Part shown: positions 34,837 to 46,082 of the stretch, piece after piece
Numbering within the stretch: the stretch's first letter is position 1
Layout of the letters: each line of letters opens with the position of its first letter
DNA from: Platanthera guangdongensis
Lineage: Eukaryota; Streptophyta; Magnoliopsida; Asparagales; Orchidaceae
Reading direction: 5' to 3'
DNA: 64,000 nucleotides
Assembly (NCBI GenBank): GCA_039583875.1
Contig: CM077166.1
Location: 86,054,564 to 86,118,563 of the forward strand
The notes under the pieces: model-generated
Seen by the model: only the letters and a program-made list of their open reading frames with translations
Databases searched by the model: none
What the model was told of the DNA's origin: nothing
Made by a program: the position numbers and the translations under genes

Positions 34837-36476
34837 GAGACTGATCCTCAGAATCTCTTCAGGAAGCTGATGTCATATGAGCTTCAAATAAATACAAGAA
34901 CAGCTAAAGTAGAGGGAAGCAGATCCTCATCGAAGGAGAAGTTTGTCACAGTAAAGGTAGACAACTCAAGGAAAGTTAAATATACGTCTCTTGCTCTTGC
35001 ACATGAAGAAAGTGAAGAAGAAGACTTGGAGCCAAGCACCTCGGGCTCAGAACTATCAGATGGAGAGTTCTCCCTACTTTTTAGATAGTTCAAAAAGTTC
35101 CTGAGTAAGAAGAAGCAATGGAAAGGCAAAGACTTTTCCTCCAGAAGATCACATCATGGTGGTGATCGTCATAAGAAATGCTCAAGTAGCCACGATAGGT
35201 ATAACTCCAAACCGAACAAACATATTTCATCTAACATTGTTTGTTACTGTTGTAGTAATCTCGGGCACGTAATTGCTGATTGCTCGCACAAGAAGAAAGT
35301 GGGTGGAAGAAGAGAAGAAAAAAGTATACTTATAGTAAAAAGAAATCTAAAAGAAGCCTAGTAGCCAAGAATGCCAAGAATCTCAGTGACACTAACTCAT
35401 CTGAGTCAAGTGAAGAGGAAGCCTACTTTGGGCTGATGGCACAGACATACGAGGAAGAAGAACCACAGTACACTAGTAAGGTCAATTCTCACACCCCTCT
35501 CTCAGAATCTGATGCTTCAGTCCACAATAATGAGGACTGCTCTTTTGATGATGAGTCTGAACTCATAACTAAATAAAAGGAATTAATCAAGGCTTACGAC
35601 AAATGTCAAAGAGTTAAGAGAACTCAAGGCAAGGAGACCAAATCTCTTAAGGCTGCGGAGAGCACTCTGAGAGAGGAAGTCGCAAGGTATTACTCACTTA
35701 GAAATGAATTCCATGCCGCAATTGAAGAATACAATAAAGCTCTCGAGCACCTAAACCTGAAAGAGAAAATCATCAAGAAATTGGAATCACAACTTGCCAC
35801 TGCAATGAAACTGGTTGAAATTTTCTCCAAGCCCAAGACAGTCCTTCCATTTGTTGCTGAATTCTCTGCTCAGGCTAAAGGATCTGGCCTAGGCCATCAG
35901 CCTGCTCCTAGTAAATCTTCTATGAGGAATAAAGCTCAAAGAAGAAATAAGGCTGCAAAGAAAGTTTTAGTCAAGGAGAATGGGAAAGCTCCTTTATATC
36001 AAACTTCCTTTAAGAAGGTCATATTACCAACAAAGGAGTTTGATTTTGATTCATCCTACAGTCATTTTGCCAGGCCTACTTATGAAGAGCATAAGTCACG
36101 GTACCAAAGATGGACCCGTCCCCGAAACTTTGGCGAAAGTGTACTTAAGGCACGTTATGAGGAAATACTAATGAAATACTATGGTACATTTGTTCATGGT
36201 CATAATATTAAGAAGTAACCTAAGGCCAAGCCAGTGTTACCCAAGGAAAAGGACGTGAAAAAGGCTTGTGAGTGCCATCATCACGAGGCTTCTACCTACA
36301 TATCAGCGGCCCCTGCAAGACCATATGTTCAGAAGGACAAGCATGAGACTTGGAAAAGGTACAACATGTTTGACTGTTGGTGTTGCGGTAAAATTGGTCA
36401 CTTTACTGTAGATTGCTGGTTTATTCCCAGAAGCTTTAAAGCTCCTCTAGTTAATCATATGAGGCAGACCACTTGA
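34837..36476 (+). pseudogene. gag: Element C gag, C-terminal half
   Basis: It starts with ETDPQNLFRKLMSYELQIN, aligned to A's gag at 13413. The acidic SGSELSDGEFSLL tract follows, then a stop at 35086. Knuckle 1 is CYCCSNLGHVIADC near 35241. A coiled-coil segment is interrupted by a stop at 35574. At 35781-36218 it continues with a basic part, and knuckle 2, CWCCGKIGHFTVDCW, lies near 36375. The last codons NHMRQTT end at 36476. A's equivalent order is identical. The N-terminal capsid half is absent. Confidence 0.88.
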
Positions 36477-36497
36477 AATGTTAACACTCTTAGGGTG

Positions 36498-36502
36498 AGC
36501 AT
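36498..36502. repeat. Target-site duplication of G2, left copy (AGCAT)
   Basis: AGCAT here is repeated at 57960-57964, directly outside the outer LTR ends of G2. Joining the flanks restores the gag-pol junction seen in A near 15070. Confidence 0.95.
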
Positions 36503-37129
36503 TGATAGTTTGTTTTGTATTTAAGCTATTAGAGTTTAGTTTAGGTCTTTATTGTGCAAATCTTGTCTTATTAGCTTATATATCCCCTCCACTTGTATTT
36601 ATTTATGCCACTAATATTTTTGTGCTCTTTTGCAGGTTTTCTCAATTTTCAGCCAAAATGACCTGTCACGGCCACCAACACGGCTGTATCATTGGGCGTG
36701 TCACATGTTCCCAAAGAATCGACCACTAGAGGAAAGTCCAGAGTTCATCCCGACCAGGACCTTTACCCTATTAAGCTTAGGTTTATTTTTCGTGTTTTTT
36801 TAATCGACACTTGCCGAGGTGATCCTTGATCGAGTGCATTTATATTTCATCGTTCCAACCCTTCAGTGTAATCGTTTTTTTATGCTCTCTTTATTTTTAG
36901 TGCAATCAAATCTCTTTTTATTTCCTTTCTTTAAGCGCGTTTAATTTTCCCCTTAACCCTAAGATTTCCGTCGATAAAATAATAGCCTTCGTGTGATTAA
37001 GCTTACTCAACAGTTCCCGAATTTAAATACGACACTTGTGTCCCCTTGCTACAGTTCGATAGGTATACTTGCCTAGTTGGATTGCTAGTTCGGCTGCTCT
37101 CTTTTCTTAAGCGAAAGGCCGGCCCACCA
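36503..37129 (+). repeat. Element G2 5' LTR, internally deleted
   Basis: It starts TGATAGTTTG and ends CCACCA. Its first 246 bp match 44866-45115 and the rest matches about 57588-57959. The intervening ~1.1 kb of the 3' LTR, which contains most of the palindrome array and the TATA box, is missing. The junction lies near 36749 at a CCAGGACC string. Confidence 0.9.
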
Positions 37130-37135
37130 AGTTTT

Positions 37136-37153
37136 TGGCGCCATTGTCGGAGA
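37136..37153 (+). other. Element G2 primer-binding site
   Basis: TGGCGCCATTGTCGGAGA resembles the tRNA-Asp-type site with a few changes. It lies six bases after the LTR end. Confidence 0.88.
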
Positions 37154-37488
37154 CAACTTTCGTTGATAATTTGAAAACATGAACCTATTAATTTTGTCAT
37201 TTCTTATTCTCATCCTCCTTCTAAAAAAATTTTAAAATAAAAAAAAAATTTATTACCGCTCTTAATAGAAACCCGCTTCACAATTTTTATACACCACCTA
37301 AATCTCTTGAAAAGGGCAAAGCGGTTTTAAGTGCCTCTATCTTGTCAAGTACCTTGCGAACCCTTCACCGTGTAGCCCTTCGGAAGTTCGTGAGTTAAAA
37401 CTTTAAAAAAAATCTATTTCAAAAAATCTTATTAACCCACTTTTCTAGTTTGTTTATTTCTCTTCCTTCTCTTCTCTTCTTTTAGTGC

Positions 37489-38958
37489 ATGACCCGCAGA
37501 AATCCGTCGGATATTTTGGACCTGGACCACGAAATTGAGTGTACTCTTTGGAGAAGATCGCGATTTCAAGGCCCTACTTTCCAAATACCGATTGAGGATT
37601 CTGAGTCATTTTCTACTTTAAGAATGGAAGTACACCATGTGGAGGAAGTCGTGCAATGGCCTATGTCTTATTATGCATGATCGAATCTCGAGGGTACTAA
37701 ATCTAGCATAGTTCACCTTGCAATAACTAATAATAATTTCAAACTGAAGCCTAGCATAATTCAAACGGTGTAGCAGTATGTGCAATTTGACGGACTTCAA
37801 GATGAAGATCCGAACGCACATATCGCAAGCTTTCTTGAGATTTGTGACACCTTCAAGATTAATGGTGTCACAAATGATGCTATTAGGCTAAGATTATTTC
37901 CTTTCTCCCTTAGAACTAAGGCTAAGCAGTGGTTGAACACTATACCTAAAAATAGCATCACAACCTGGACACAATTAACTGAATATTTTTTGGCAAAGTA
38001 TTTTCCACCAGCTAAAACTGCAAAACTTAGGAACGACATTTCTGCCTTTGGACAAATAGACTCCAAAACCTTATATGAAACCTGGGAAAGATTTAAAGAA
38101 TTATTAAGATGATGACCACATCACGCTCTTCCTGTATGGTTGTAGGTGCAGACGTTTTATAACGGGCTAAATCAAAGTACATAGCGAATGATAGATGCAG
38201 CTTCCGGTGGTACTTTAAACCACAAAACCCCTGAAGTAGCTTTTTGAGGACATGGCCATGAACACCTACTAGTGGAATGTGCCTAGGTCCCGCTCAAACA
38301 AACCTGCAGGTATCTTTGAAGTGGACATTTCTCCCAGCAAGCTCTGCAAGTAAAAATATTAAGCAAAAAAATTACGGAGATGACTGCTGCCTCCGCTCCT
38401 CATGTATGGGAATCTGCAACTCCTGCTCCAGAACAATTAGATTATGTTAATAATAATATGCCTAGAAATGCTTTTAATAATTTTTCTGCGGCGAATTTTC
38501 ATCCTACTGGTTTTGTTTTTCCAAATAGTTATAATCCTGCTTTAAGAAATCACCCGAATTTTTCGTGGAGTAATCCATCGAACGCAATGCGCCCACCACC
38601 ACAAAATGATTTTTCTGCACCGCCTCCACCTCTTCAGAACTTTCCAAAACCTCCAAGCTTGGAGGAGTTATTTTCTAAATATATCACCATAAATGACGCT
38701 ACTATAAGAACCTTAACCGGGTCCGTAAAATGTCTAGAAAATCAAGTAGGACAACTCGCAAAACTAATTTCTGAGCAACCCGCAGGGTCTCTTCCTTCCA
38801 ATACCGAGACCAACCCGAGAGAGCAAGCGAAAGCTATAACTCTTCAGAGTGGGAAGCAAGTTCCCGGTATGGTAAGTGAAGAGCCCGAGGCAAGCTCCGC
38901 TCCCACTTTAAAAAAATCAAAGCTTCGCTCCCATTTTAAAAATTCCACCCTCTGCTGA
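37489..38958 (+). pseudogene. gag: Element G2 gag
   Basis: The Athila-type capsid protein, in one frame from ATG 37489 (MTRRNPSDILDLDHEIE) to 38958 with many stops between 37678 and 38380. The best block, 37780-38112, has EDPNAHIASFLEICDTFKIN and KAKQWLNTIPKNSITTWTQL, followed by FLAKYFPPAKTAKLRNDI. The C-terminal piece (38380-38958) is Asn- and Pro-rich and ends in the RTLTGSVKCLENQVGQLAKL helix and the AKAITLQSGKQV motif that precede protease in this lineage. It is not functional. Confidence 0.9.
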
Positions 38959-39004
38959 AGAAGAAGTTATCACCCCCGTTTTAGAAAAAGATCTCACTCC
39001 ACCA

Positions 39005-39805
39005 CCAATCTTTAAAAATAATCCAACCCCGCCATACCCTTCCAAACTTAATAAGAAATGTTTGGGCGATCAATACTCCCGCTTCTTAGGAATGTTTAAA
39101 CAAATCCACATAAATTTGCCCTTCCACAAAGCAATATCCCAAATACCGAAGTACGCTAAGTATCTTAAGGACCTCCTGACCAACAAGAAGAAGTTAGAAA
39201 ACCTTTTGCATGTCATACTTAAAGCTGAGTGCTCTGCGGTCTTGACAAACGGTTTGCCGAAGAAGATCATTGACCCGGGTAGTTTTTTTATTCAGTGTGT
39301 CTTTGGTAATCTTTTTGTCAAGCACGCATTAGCCTACTTAGGTGCGAGTATTAACCTGATGCCCCTCTCGTTGTTAAAGAAGATAGGAATTGGTAACCTC
39401 AATCCCACACGCATGTGTATCCAGCTAGCTGATAGATCCGTCAAGTACCCATTAGGAATAGTGGAGGATGTCTTAGTTAAAGTCGACAAGTTCATCTTCC
39501 CGGTGGACTTCGTCATATTGGACATCGAAGAAGACATCGAGGTTCCCCTGATAATTGGCCGACCCTTCCTTGCCACCTCGCGAGCCATCATTGACATATG
39601 CAATGGTAAGCTCTTCCTTCGCGTTGGCGACGACGAAGTAACTTTCTCTATCATCCCCTCAATGAACAAAATCCTAGCAAATGATGACTTCTGCTTTTTC
39701 GTAGATGCCGTGAGTGATGGATCCTCCTATCGCTTCTCCGAATTTGAAAAAGAATTTTCTGATTTTGTTCTTCCTCTACTCTTCCAACTGAATCGCTACA
39801 CCTAA
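39005..39805 (+). pseudogene. pro: Element G2 protease region
   Basis: The retroviral-type aspartic protease of an Athila element. It contains INLPFHKAISQIPKYAKYLK, DPGSFFIQCVFG, and LGASINLMPLSLLKKIGIG. The catalytic Asp before LGAS is Tyr (39335-39337), so it would be inactive. The later IIGRPFLATSRAIIDI segment is intact, and the frame is open for about 247 codons. Confidence 0.9.
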
Positions 39806-41887
39806 GTGAAGAATCCTCCTATAGCCTCTCTGAATTTGAAAAAGAATTTTCTTATTTTTGTTTCTCCTCTACTTTTCCAACTGAATCGCTACAAGAAGCC
39901 CCCTTGACCTCTGGCTCCACCCCTTTTAATTTTACACATAAAAAAGTCTACGAGGACATAGTTTTTGAAAAAGAAAGAATTTCTAAAATCTCGTATGAAG
40001 AACCCCCTACCCTAGAATTGAAAGAACTCCCCGAACATCTTAGATATGCTTACCTAGAAAAGGACTTCAAGCTACCAGTAATAGTTTCGGCCTACCTCAT
40101 GGATGCGCAAAATGATAAACTCCTTTTAGTTTTACGTAAGAATCTTTGAGCTATTGCCTGGCAAATTTCTGATATCAAGGGCATAAGCCCATCTTTCTGC
40201 ACTCACAAAATCTTAATGGAAGATAATTCACGTAACTCCATACAACCTCAGCGCCGTATAAACCCGTACATGAAAGAAGTAGTTAAGGGAGAGGTTATGA
40301 AATGGTTAGATGCAGGAATTATCTATCCTATATCAGATTATAAGTGGGTTAGCCCGGTTCAGGTAGTGCCAAAGGAGGGAGGGATTACTGTAGTTGAAAA
40401 TGAAAATAATGATTTAATCCCGACACGGACGGTGACGGGGTGGCGAATGTGTATAGGTTATCGTAAGTAAAATGACACCACCCGTAAGGATCATTTTCCC
40501 TTGCCGTTCATCGATCTAATTTTAGAATGATTATCCGGCCATAGCTTTTACTGTTTTCTTGATGGCCTCTCGGGGTACTTTCAAATCCCCATCTCTCCCG
40601 ATGACCAAGAGAAAACAATGTTCACTTGTCCCTTCATCACCTTCGCTTTCCGAAGAATGTCGTTTGAATTGGGCAATGCGCCAGCTAAATTCCAGCGATG
40701 TATGCTTGTTATATTTTACAAGTACGTAGAAAGCATTATGGAGGTATTCATTGATGATTTCTCCATGTTCGGTGATGCATTTGATAGTTGTTTAGAAAAC
40801 CTCGAAAAAGTCTTAGAAAGATGCGAAGAAACTAACCTTGCCCTAAATTGGGAAAAATTCACTTTTACGGTGAGGGAAGGGTTAGTTTTGGGTCATAAAA
40901 GTTCTGCAAGAGATATTGAAGTAGGCGTTTATAAGATATAAGTTATCTAGAAGCTGTCGCCGCCTACGAACATCAAAGCTATACTAAGTTTCCTAGGGCA
41001 TGCTGGTTTTTACCGTCGTTTCATAAAGGACTTCTCCAAGATCACCAAAACCCCTTACCCATCTCTTAGAAAAAGGTGCCCCATTCCTTTTTGATGACCT
41101 TTGCCTAGATGCTTTTAATTTAATAAAAGAAAAATTAATTAATGCCCCGATTATGATAACTCCGGTGTGGGACCTTCCCTTTAAGGTAATGTGTGATCCG
41201 AGTAGTTTTGTGGTGGGAGTCGTATTAGGTCAACGCATATCTAAAACATTCCACCCCATCTATTATGCAAGTAAGACGCTCACATCTGCACAGGAATATT
41301 ACACCACAACCGAGAAGGAGCTCCTATCTATAGTATTCGCTTTTGATAAATTACCCCCTTATATTACACTTTCAAAAATAATCATTTTTACGGACCACTC
41401 GGCCCTCAAATATCTTATTGCCAAAACAGATGCAAAACCGTGCCTCATTTGCTGGGTCTTACTCCTCTAGGAGTTTGACATAGAAATCCGTGATTAGCGA
41501 GGAGATGAGAATTTGGCCGCCGACCACCTCTCGCGCCTAGATAATCCTTTCATTGAAAATCTAGATGAAAAATCTATTAATGATTATTTTCCTGATGAGA
41601 AGCTTCTTTCAATTAGCACTTCTCCTTCTCCCTGGTTTGCACACATTGTCAACTACTTAGTGGCTCGTGTGCTCCCAAAACAGTTCTCCTCTCAACAAAA
41701 GAAGAAATTCTTTTCTGAGTTGAAGAACTATTTTTGGGAGGACCCACATCTTTTCAGAGTCTGTACGGACCAAGTGATAAGGAGATGTGTTTCTTATGAA
41801 GAACGATTAGTTAATTTAAAACACTTACATGAAGGTCCGACTGGTGGGCACTATCAAGCTGCTCGCACCTCTCACAAGGTGCTTTGA
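39806..41887 (+). pseudogene. pol: Element G2 RT and RNase H
   Basis: Recognisable reverse transcriptase with frequent stops. LDAGIIYPISDYKWVSPVQV and GWRMCIGYRK (Asp to Gly in the usual CIDYRK) are at 40216-40470. A stop at about 40468 and others near 40528 precede YCFLDGLSGYFQIPISPDDQ. FRRMSFELGNAPAKFQRC is followed by VFIDDFSMFG, so the catalytic Asp pair is intact here. The frame shifts near 40920-41100. RNase H follows (41153-41470, FKVMCDPSSFVVGVVLGQR, TDHSALKYL) and then ADHLSRLDNP. There are too many lesions for activity. Confidence 0.9.
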
Positions 41888-42919
41888 GCGGGTTTTTATA
41901 GGCCTAGCCTGTTTAAAGACGCGCAAGGCTTTGTGAGTAGGTGTGATAGTTGCCAACGGTCAGGCAACATTTCAAATAAAAATGAAATGCCACAAAATTA
42001 TTTCCTTAAGTGAGAAATTTTTGACCTCTGGGGAATTGATTTTGTTGGCCCTCTTCCTTCTAGCTTCGGAAATAAGTTTATTTTAGTTGCGGTTGATTAT
42101 GTTTCGCGATGGGATGAAGCCCAAGATCTTCCTACGAACGACGCCCGAGTCGTGGTTACGTTTTTAAAAAAATTATTTTCTCGATTCGGTACGCCTCGCG
42201 CCATCATTAGTGATAGGGGTTCCCATTTCTGTAACGTATAGTTTTCTAAAATCCTTAATAAATACGGCGTTATGCATAAGCTTTAACCGCCTACCACCCC
42301 CAAACTAACGGACAAGTTGAAGTTGTGAATAGAGAAATAAAAAGAATTTTAGAAAAGACTGTTTTAACTTATAGGAAAGACTGGTCAACCAAATTAGACG
42401 ATGCTCTATGAGCCTGCCGAACAGTGTACAAAACCGCCATCGGATGTACGCCATATTGGTTGGTTTATGGAAAATCGTGCCATTTACCCGTAGAATTAGA
42501 ACACCGCGCTTGTTGGGCCTTGCGATTCTTAAACTTCGATCCCCACTATGTCGGCGACCTTAGAAAATTTCAACTCAACGAACTCGACGAGTGGCGCTGT
42601 TACGCATATGAAAATAACAAAATTTATAAACAGTGGACGAAACGCTTTCACGATAAGCACTTAAGGCACCCAAAAACCTTTAAGCCGGGCAACTAGGTTC
42701 TTCTTTATAATTCTCATTTACGTTTATTTCCTGGAAAATTAAAATCGCGTTGGTCTGGGCCCTTTACTGTTTTAGAGGTTTTTCCTTATGGCACTGTTTT
42801 GATTTTCCACTCTGATAAGGGTAATTTCAAAGTGAATGGCCAGCATCTGAAACTGTATTTCAATGATGATGTCAGTCCTAACTGTGTTAACTATATCCTT
42901 CATGATCTAACTTTTGATT
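41888..42919 (+). pseudogene. pol: Element G2 integrase
   Basis: Core motifs [13 protein letters not shown] (about 42027), [11 protein letters not shown] (about 42200) and [17 protein letters not shown] (about 42310) keep the Asp-Asp-Glu triad. Stops interrupt it near 42239, 42285 and 42409, with a probable shift around 42290. The C-terminal part has CHLPVELEHRACWALRFLN and [12 protein letters not shown], ending at 42919. The zinc finger at about 41820-42000 is partly visible (HLHEGPTGGHYQ, then [10 protein letters not shown]). Confidence 0.88.
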
Positions 42920-44850
42920 AGTTTGGAACTTTGTTTTATTAAAAATTTGAACTATCTCTTTGAACTTTGTTTTAGACAATATTCTTGGACAATATTATTT
43001 TGTTGCGTCGAGCTCAAACAACGTTTTAAACAAAGGGCGCTCTTGGGAGGCAACCCAAGTTATCTTTTTTTTTGTTTTCTTTATTTTACAAATTTTGCCC
43101 CGGACGGCTCCAACAAGCTGAAGCTTCTACGATCGCCCGCACCAACGCTGCTGAATCCATCACGAAGTCCAAAGAAGACATTTCATGAAGATCCAAAGTG
43201 CAAGCATGGGGGAGCGGCATCACTCAACTTTCGCAGCAAATAAATCCGAGGGAAGTACCTGTTTTTCAATCCTGTTTTTCAATTCTGTACTTTAATTTTT
43301 TCTCTCTCTCTAACCTCCTTCTCCATTGAGGACAATGTCCATTTTAAGGTTGGGGGAGGACTTCCTCCTTTTTGCTTTTTGTGAATATTTTTGAAAAATC
43401 CAAAAAAAATGAATATCTTAAAATTCCAAAAAAAGAAAAAATTTCCAAAATCCAAAAAAAGAGAATATTTCAAAATTAAAAAAAGAGAATATTTCAAAAT
43501 TTAAAAAAAAATATATGCATTTTGTTTTTTTAATAGTTTAGACATTTTGGTATTTCAATAGTACCCCTTATTTTTGTTTTGTTTTTCTCAAAATTCCTTA
43601 CAAACAACTTAGCTAATTATAATTTTTCTAATCCTTCTTTTTAATTATATTTCACAAGTAAAATGTTGGTCATGCTGTGTTTCTAATTCACGGTAGCATG
43701 TTAATGTGAAATATTTTCCTAAAACTCACATTTCTATTATGGTTTTTCGTTTTTTATTTTTTTTACTTTCTCAAAAATTCATCATCCACTATTTTCCTTT
43801 TCGATTTTAGATAATTTTTGAAACGTCAATGTTTGAATATCGTAGTATATGTGAATGATCCATGTCACCTATTATTTCTATTTTCAAGATAATTTCATCA
43901 ATCTTCTTTTATTATCTAGGACTTGGTTTTTGAAAATTTTCAAATCTATGTTTTAAATAAATTTAAAAGCGTGAAGATGATTTAGGCCGTTTTTGTTTTC
44001 GTTTGAGCTTTCCTGCCAACCTAAAAACTTTCACCAATAGTTAGCCGCTTTTGAGCCTTTTTTCCAATTTCATTTGATAGCTCTTCTTTTCATATCATTT
44101 TCACCAAAGCCAAAATTTCAAACCTATCTAATCACACTAGCCTTTTTGAGTTTCATAAAAAAATTTCATGATTATAATTGGTTATTTTGTGATATTTTTG
44201 GAGAAGTTTTTTTTTAAAAAAAAGTATGCTCAAAAGAAATGTGTGTTTTTGTTTGTCCAATTCAAAATGAAAATGAAAATATTTATGGCCTTTGTTTTGA
44301 AAAAGAAAAAAATGGAAAAGAAAAAAGAAAGAAAAATTTTTTTTTTGAAATTCTTTATTTTGGTTTAGTGTGATTTTACGCCTCCCTATTTATCTTTGAA
44401 TTTCACTCCTAATCATAATCCTAAACCAAACGCTTCGGTCCTATTCAGCCCTTTTGATTCACGCCTTTTTGAAATTTATTTAATAACTAAGAAAAGAAGA
44501 AAAATAAATCAGTATTAGTTTTGGATGTAATCTTAGATTTTTGTTATTTATTTGATATAATTATAATGCGTTGCTTGGATCTAGTAACAACTCAATGCAT
44601 TTTTTTCATTTTCGTTGCTTTGCTTAAATCTATTTAAAGAATTTCATCAAAATTTTGGATGATTTATTTTCATTAAGTAAAGTTTATAAAAGTTAAACCA
44701 TACCTAAATAATTGTTTTAGATTCGCGTTTCACCTTTTCCCAACTTAGAATTTCGCATAGTACTTGTGTAGGCATAATTAGAACTTTTTGATTAGTCCTA
44801 TTTTATGGTTATCTAGTTTTTATATTTTTGCTTGTGCACAAGCAAAGCTT
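42920..44850 (+). other. Element G2 3' non-coding part
   Basis: AT-rich, no supported ORF. It holds GGGAGGCAACCCAAGTT at 43045-43061 and AAGGTTGGGGGAGGA at 43346-43360, both also seen in G1. An A-rich repeated unit (AAAAAAAGAGAATATTTC) occurs two or three times at about 43390-43510. The remainder is low-complexity A/T sequence. Confidence 0.75.
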
Positions 44851-44865
44851 AAGCTTGGGGGAATT
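44851..44865 (+). other. Element G2 polypurine tract
   Basis: AAGCTTGGGGGAATT lies directly before the 3' LTR start TGATAG. Confidence 0.85.
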
Positions 44866-46082
44866 TGATAGTTTTTTTTTGTATTTAAGCTATTAGAGTT
44901 TTGTTTAGGTCTTTATTGTGCAAATCTTATCTTATTAGCTTATATGTCCCGTCCTCTTGTATTAATTTATGCCACTATTATTTTTGTGCTCTTTTCCAGA
45001 TTTTCTCAATTTTCAGCCAAAATGACCTGACAAGGCCAAAAACACGGCTGTGTCATGGGGCATGTCACCTGTTCCCAAAGAATCAACCATAAGAGGAAAG
45101 TCCAGAGTTCATCCCGAGCAGGTCACGGCATCCAACATGGCTATATCACTGGCCATGTCAAGCTGGCCATGTCAACATGAGCCTTGGCACCAGGAGCCGA
45201 TGACGTTTCCATCAAAGGACACGGACCACCAACACGGCCGTGTCGCCAAGCGTGTCGCCACCTCATTAACACATGCAGCAAGCCATTAATGCACCCCCGT
45301 CAAAGCCCATCAACAGCAGAGGACACGTCTACAAACACAGCTGTGTCGTCGGTCGTGTCAGCATGGTCGTGTCCACCGATTCGACGTTACAATGATCATT
45401 TCCCGCCAGAACTAGAGCCCGAAGTCAACCAGCACGGACACGGCCACTAACACGGCCGTGTCCCCGGCCGTGTCACCTCCTCTTGAATTTCTATAAATTC
45501 AGACCACCCCTTGAGTCCATATAGTTTTTTGTTGAGTGGTGGAGGTGCTGCCCTTTTGGTTTCTGAAGTTTTTCATGCTTTTTTTCTCTCTCTCTCTATC
45601 TCATTTTAGTTTTTCCTAATTCTAGTTTAGTTTTAGCTTTTGTAGTAGCCTTTGTAATTGCTTTAGTTGCTAATGGTAGGGATAGAATAGGATTTTACTT
45701 TTCATGCACTTGTAATCTCTTATTTTAAAGTTGTAAGATCCTTGTGTTCATTAATAAAGAAGTGTTGTTTTCTCGTCCCTTTCTACTTTGTTTTCATTAT
45801 GTACTTCTACCCATCTCTTCTCCTCTACTTCACCATGAGTAACTAATCCTCCTTGTTCTCAATCTTGATGATCCGAGGTTCGAGTGATTAAGTTATGATG
45901 CTTTGAACTTACCTTTTCTTTTTAGGGTTTAGCCTTAAATTACTCTTGATTTATCATGGTTGGAGATATATCATCGATATATATTCTCCACCTTTGCTTT
46001 CATTCTTAGCTAGCCGAGAGGCTGATAATTTGAAGTGAGCGCTCGAGAGTCAAGGGAGTTGTATGCACTCCTCGAGAGAGGC
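44866..46082 (+). repeat. Element G2 3' LTR, part 1
   Basis: The 3' LTR up to the B insertion. It contains the palindrome array (45030-45475) and a TATA-like CTATAAAT at 45491-45498. The last five bases, GAGGC, are B's target copy. Confidence 0.92.
45030..45475. promoter_or_regulatory. ACACGGCCGTGT array, G2 3' LTR
   Basis: The 12-bp perfect palindrome ACACGGCCGTGT and close variants (AACACGGCTGTGTC, GCCGTGTCGCC) recur through 450 bp, with many CGTGTC half-sites. The array ends 16 bp before the TATA-like box. Only its first two sites remain in the deleted 5' LTR (about 36665-36710). Confidence 0.85.
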
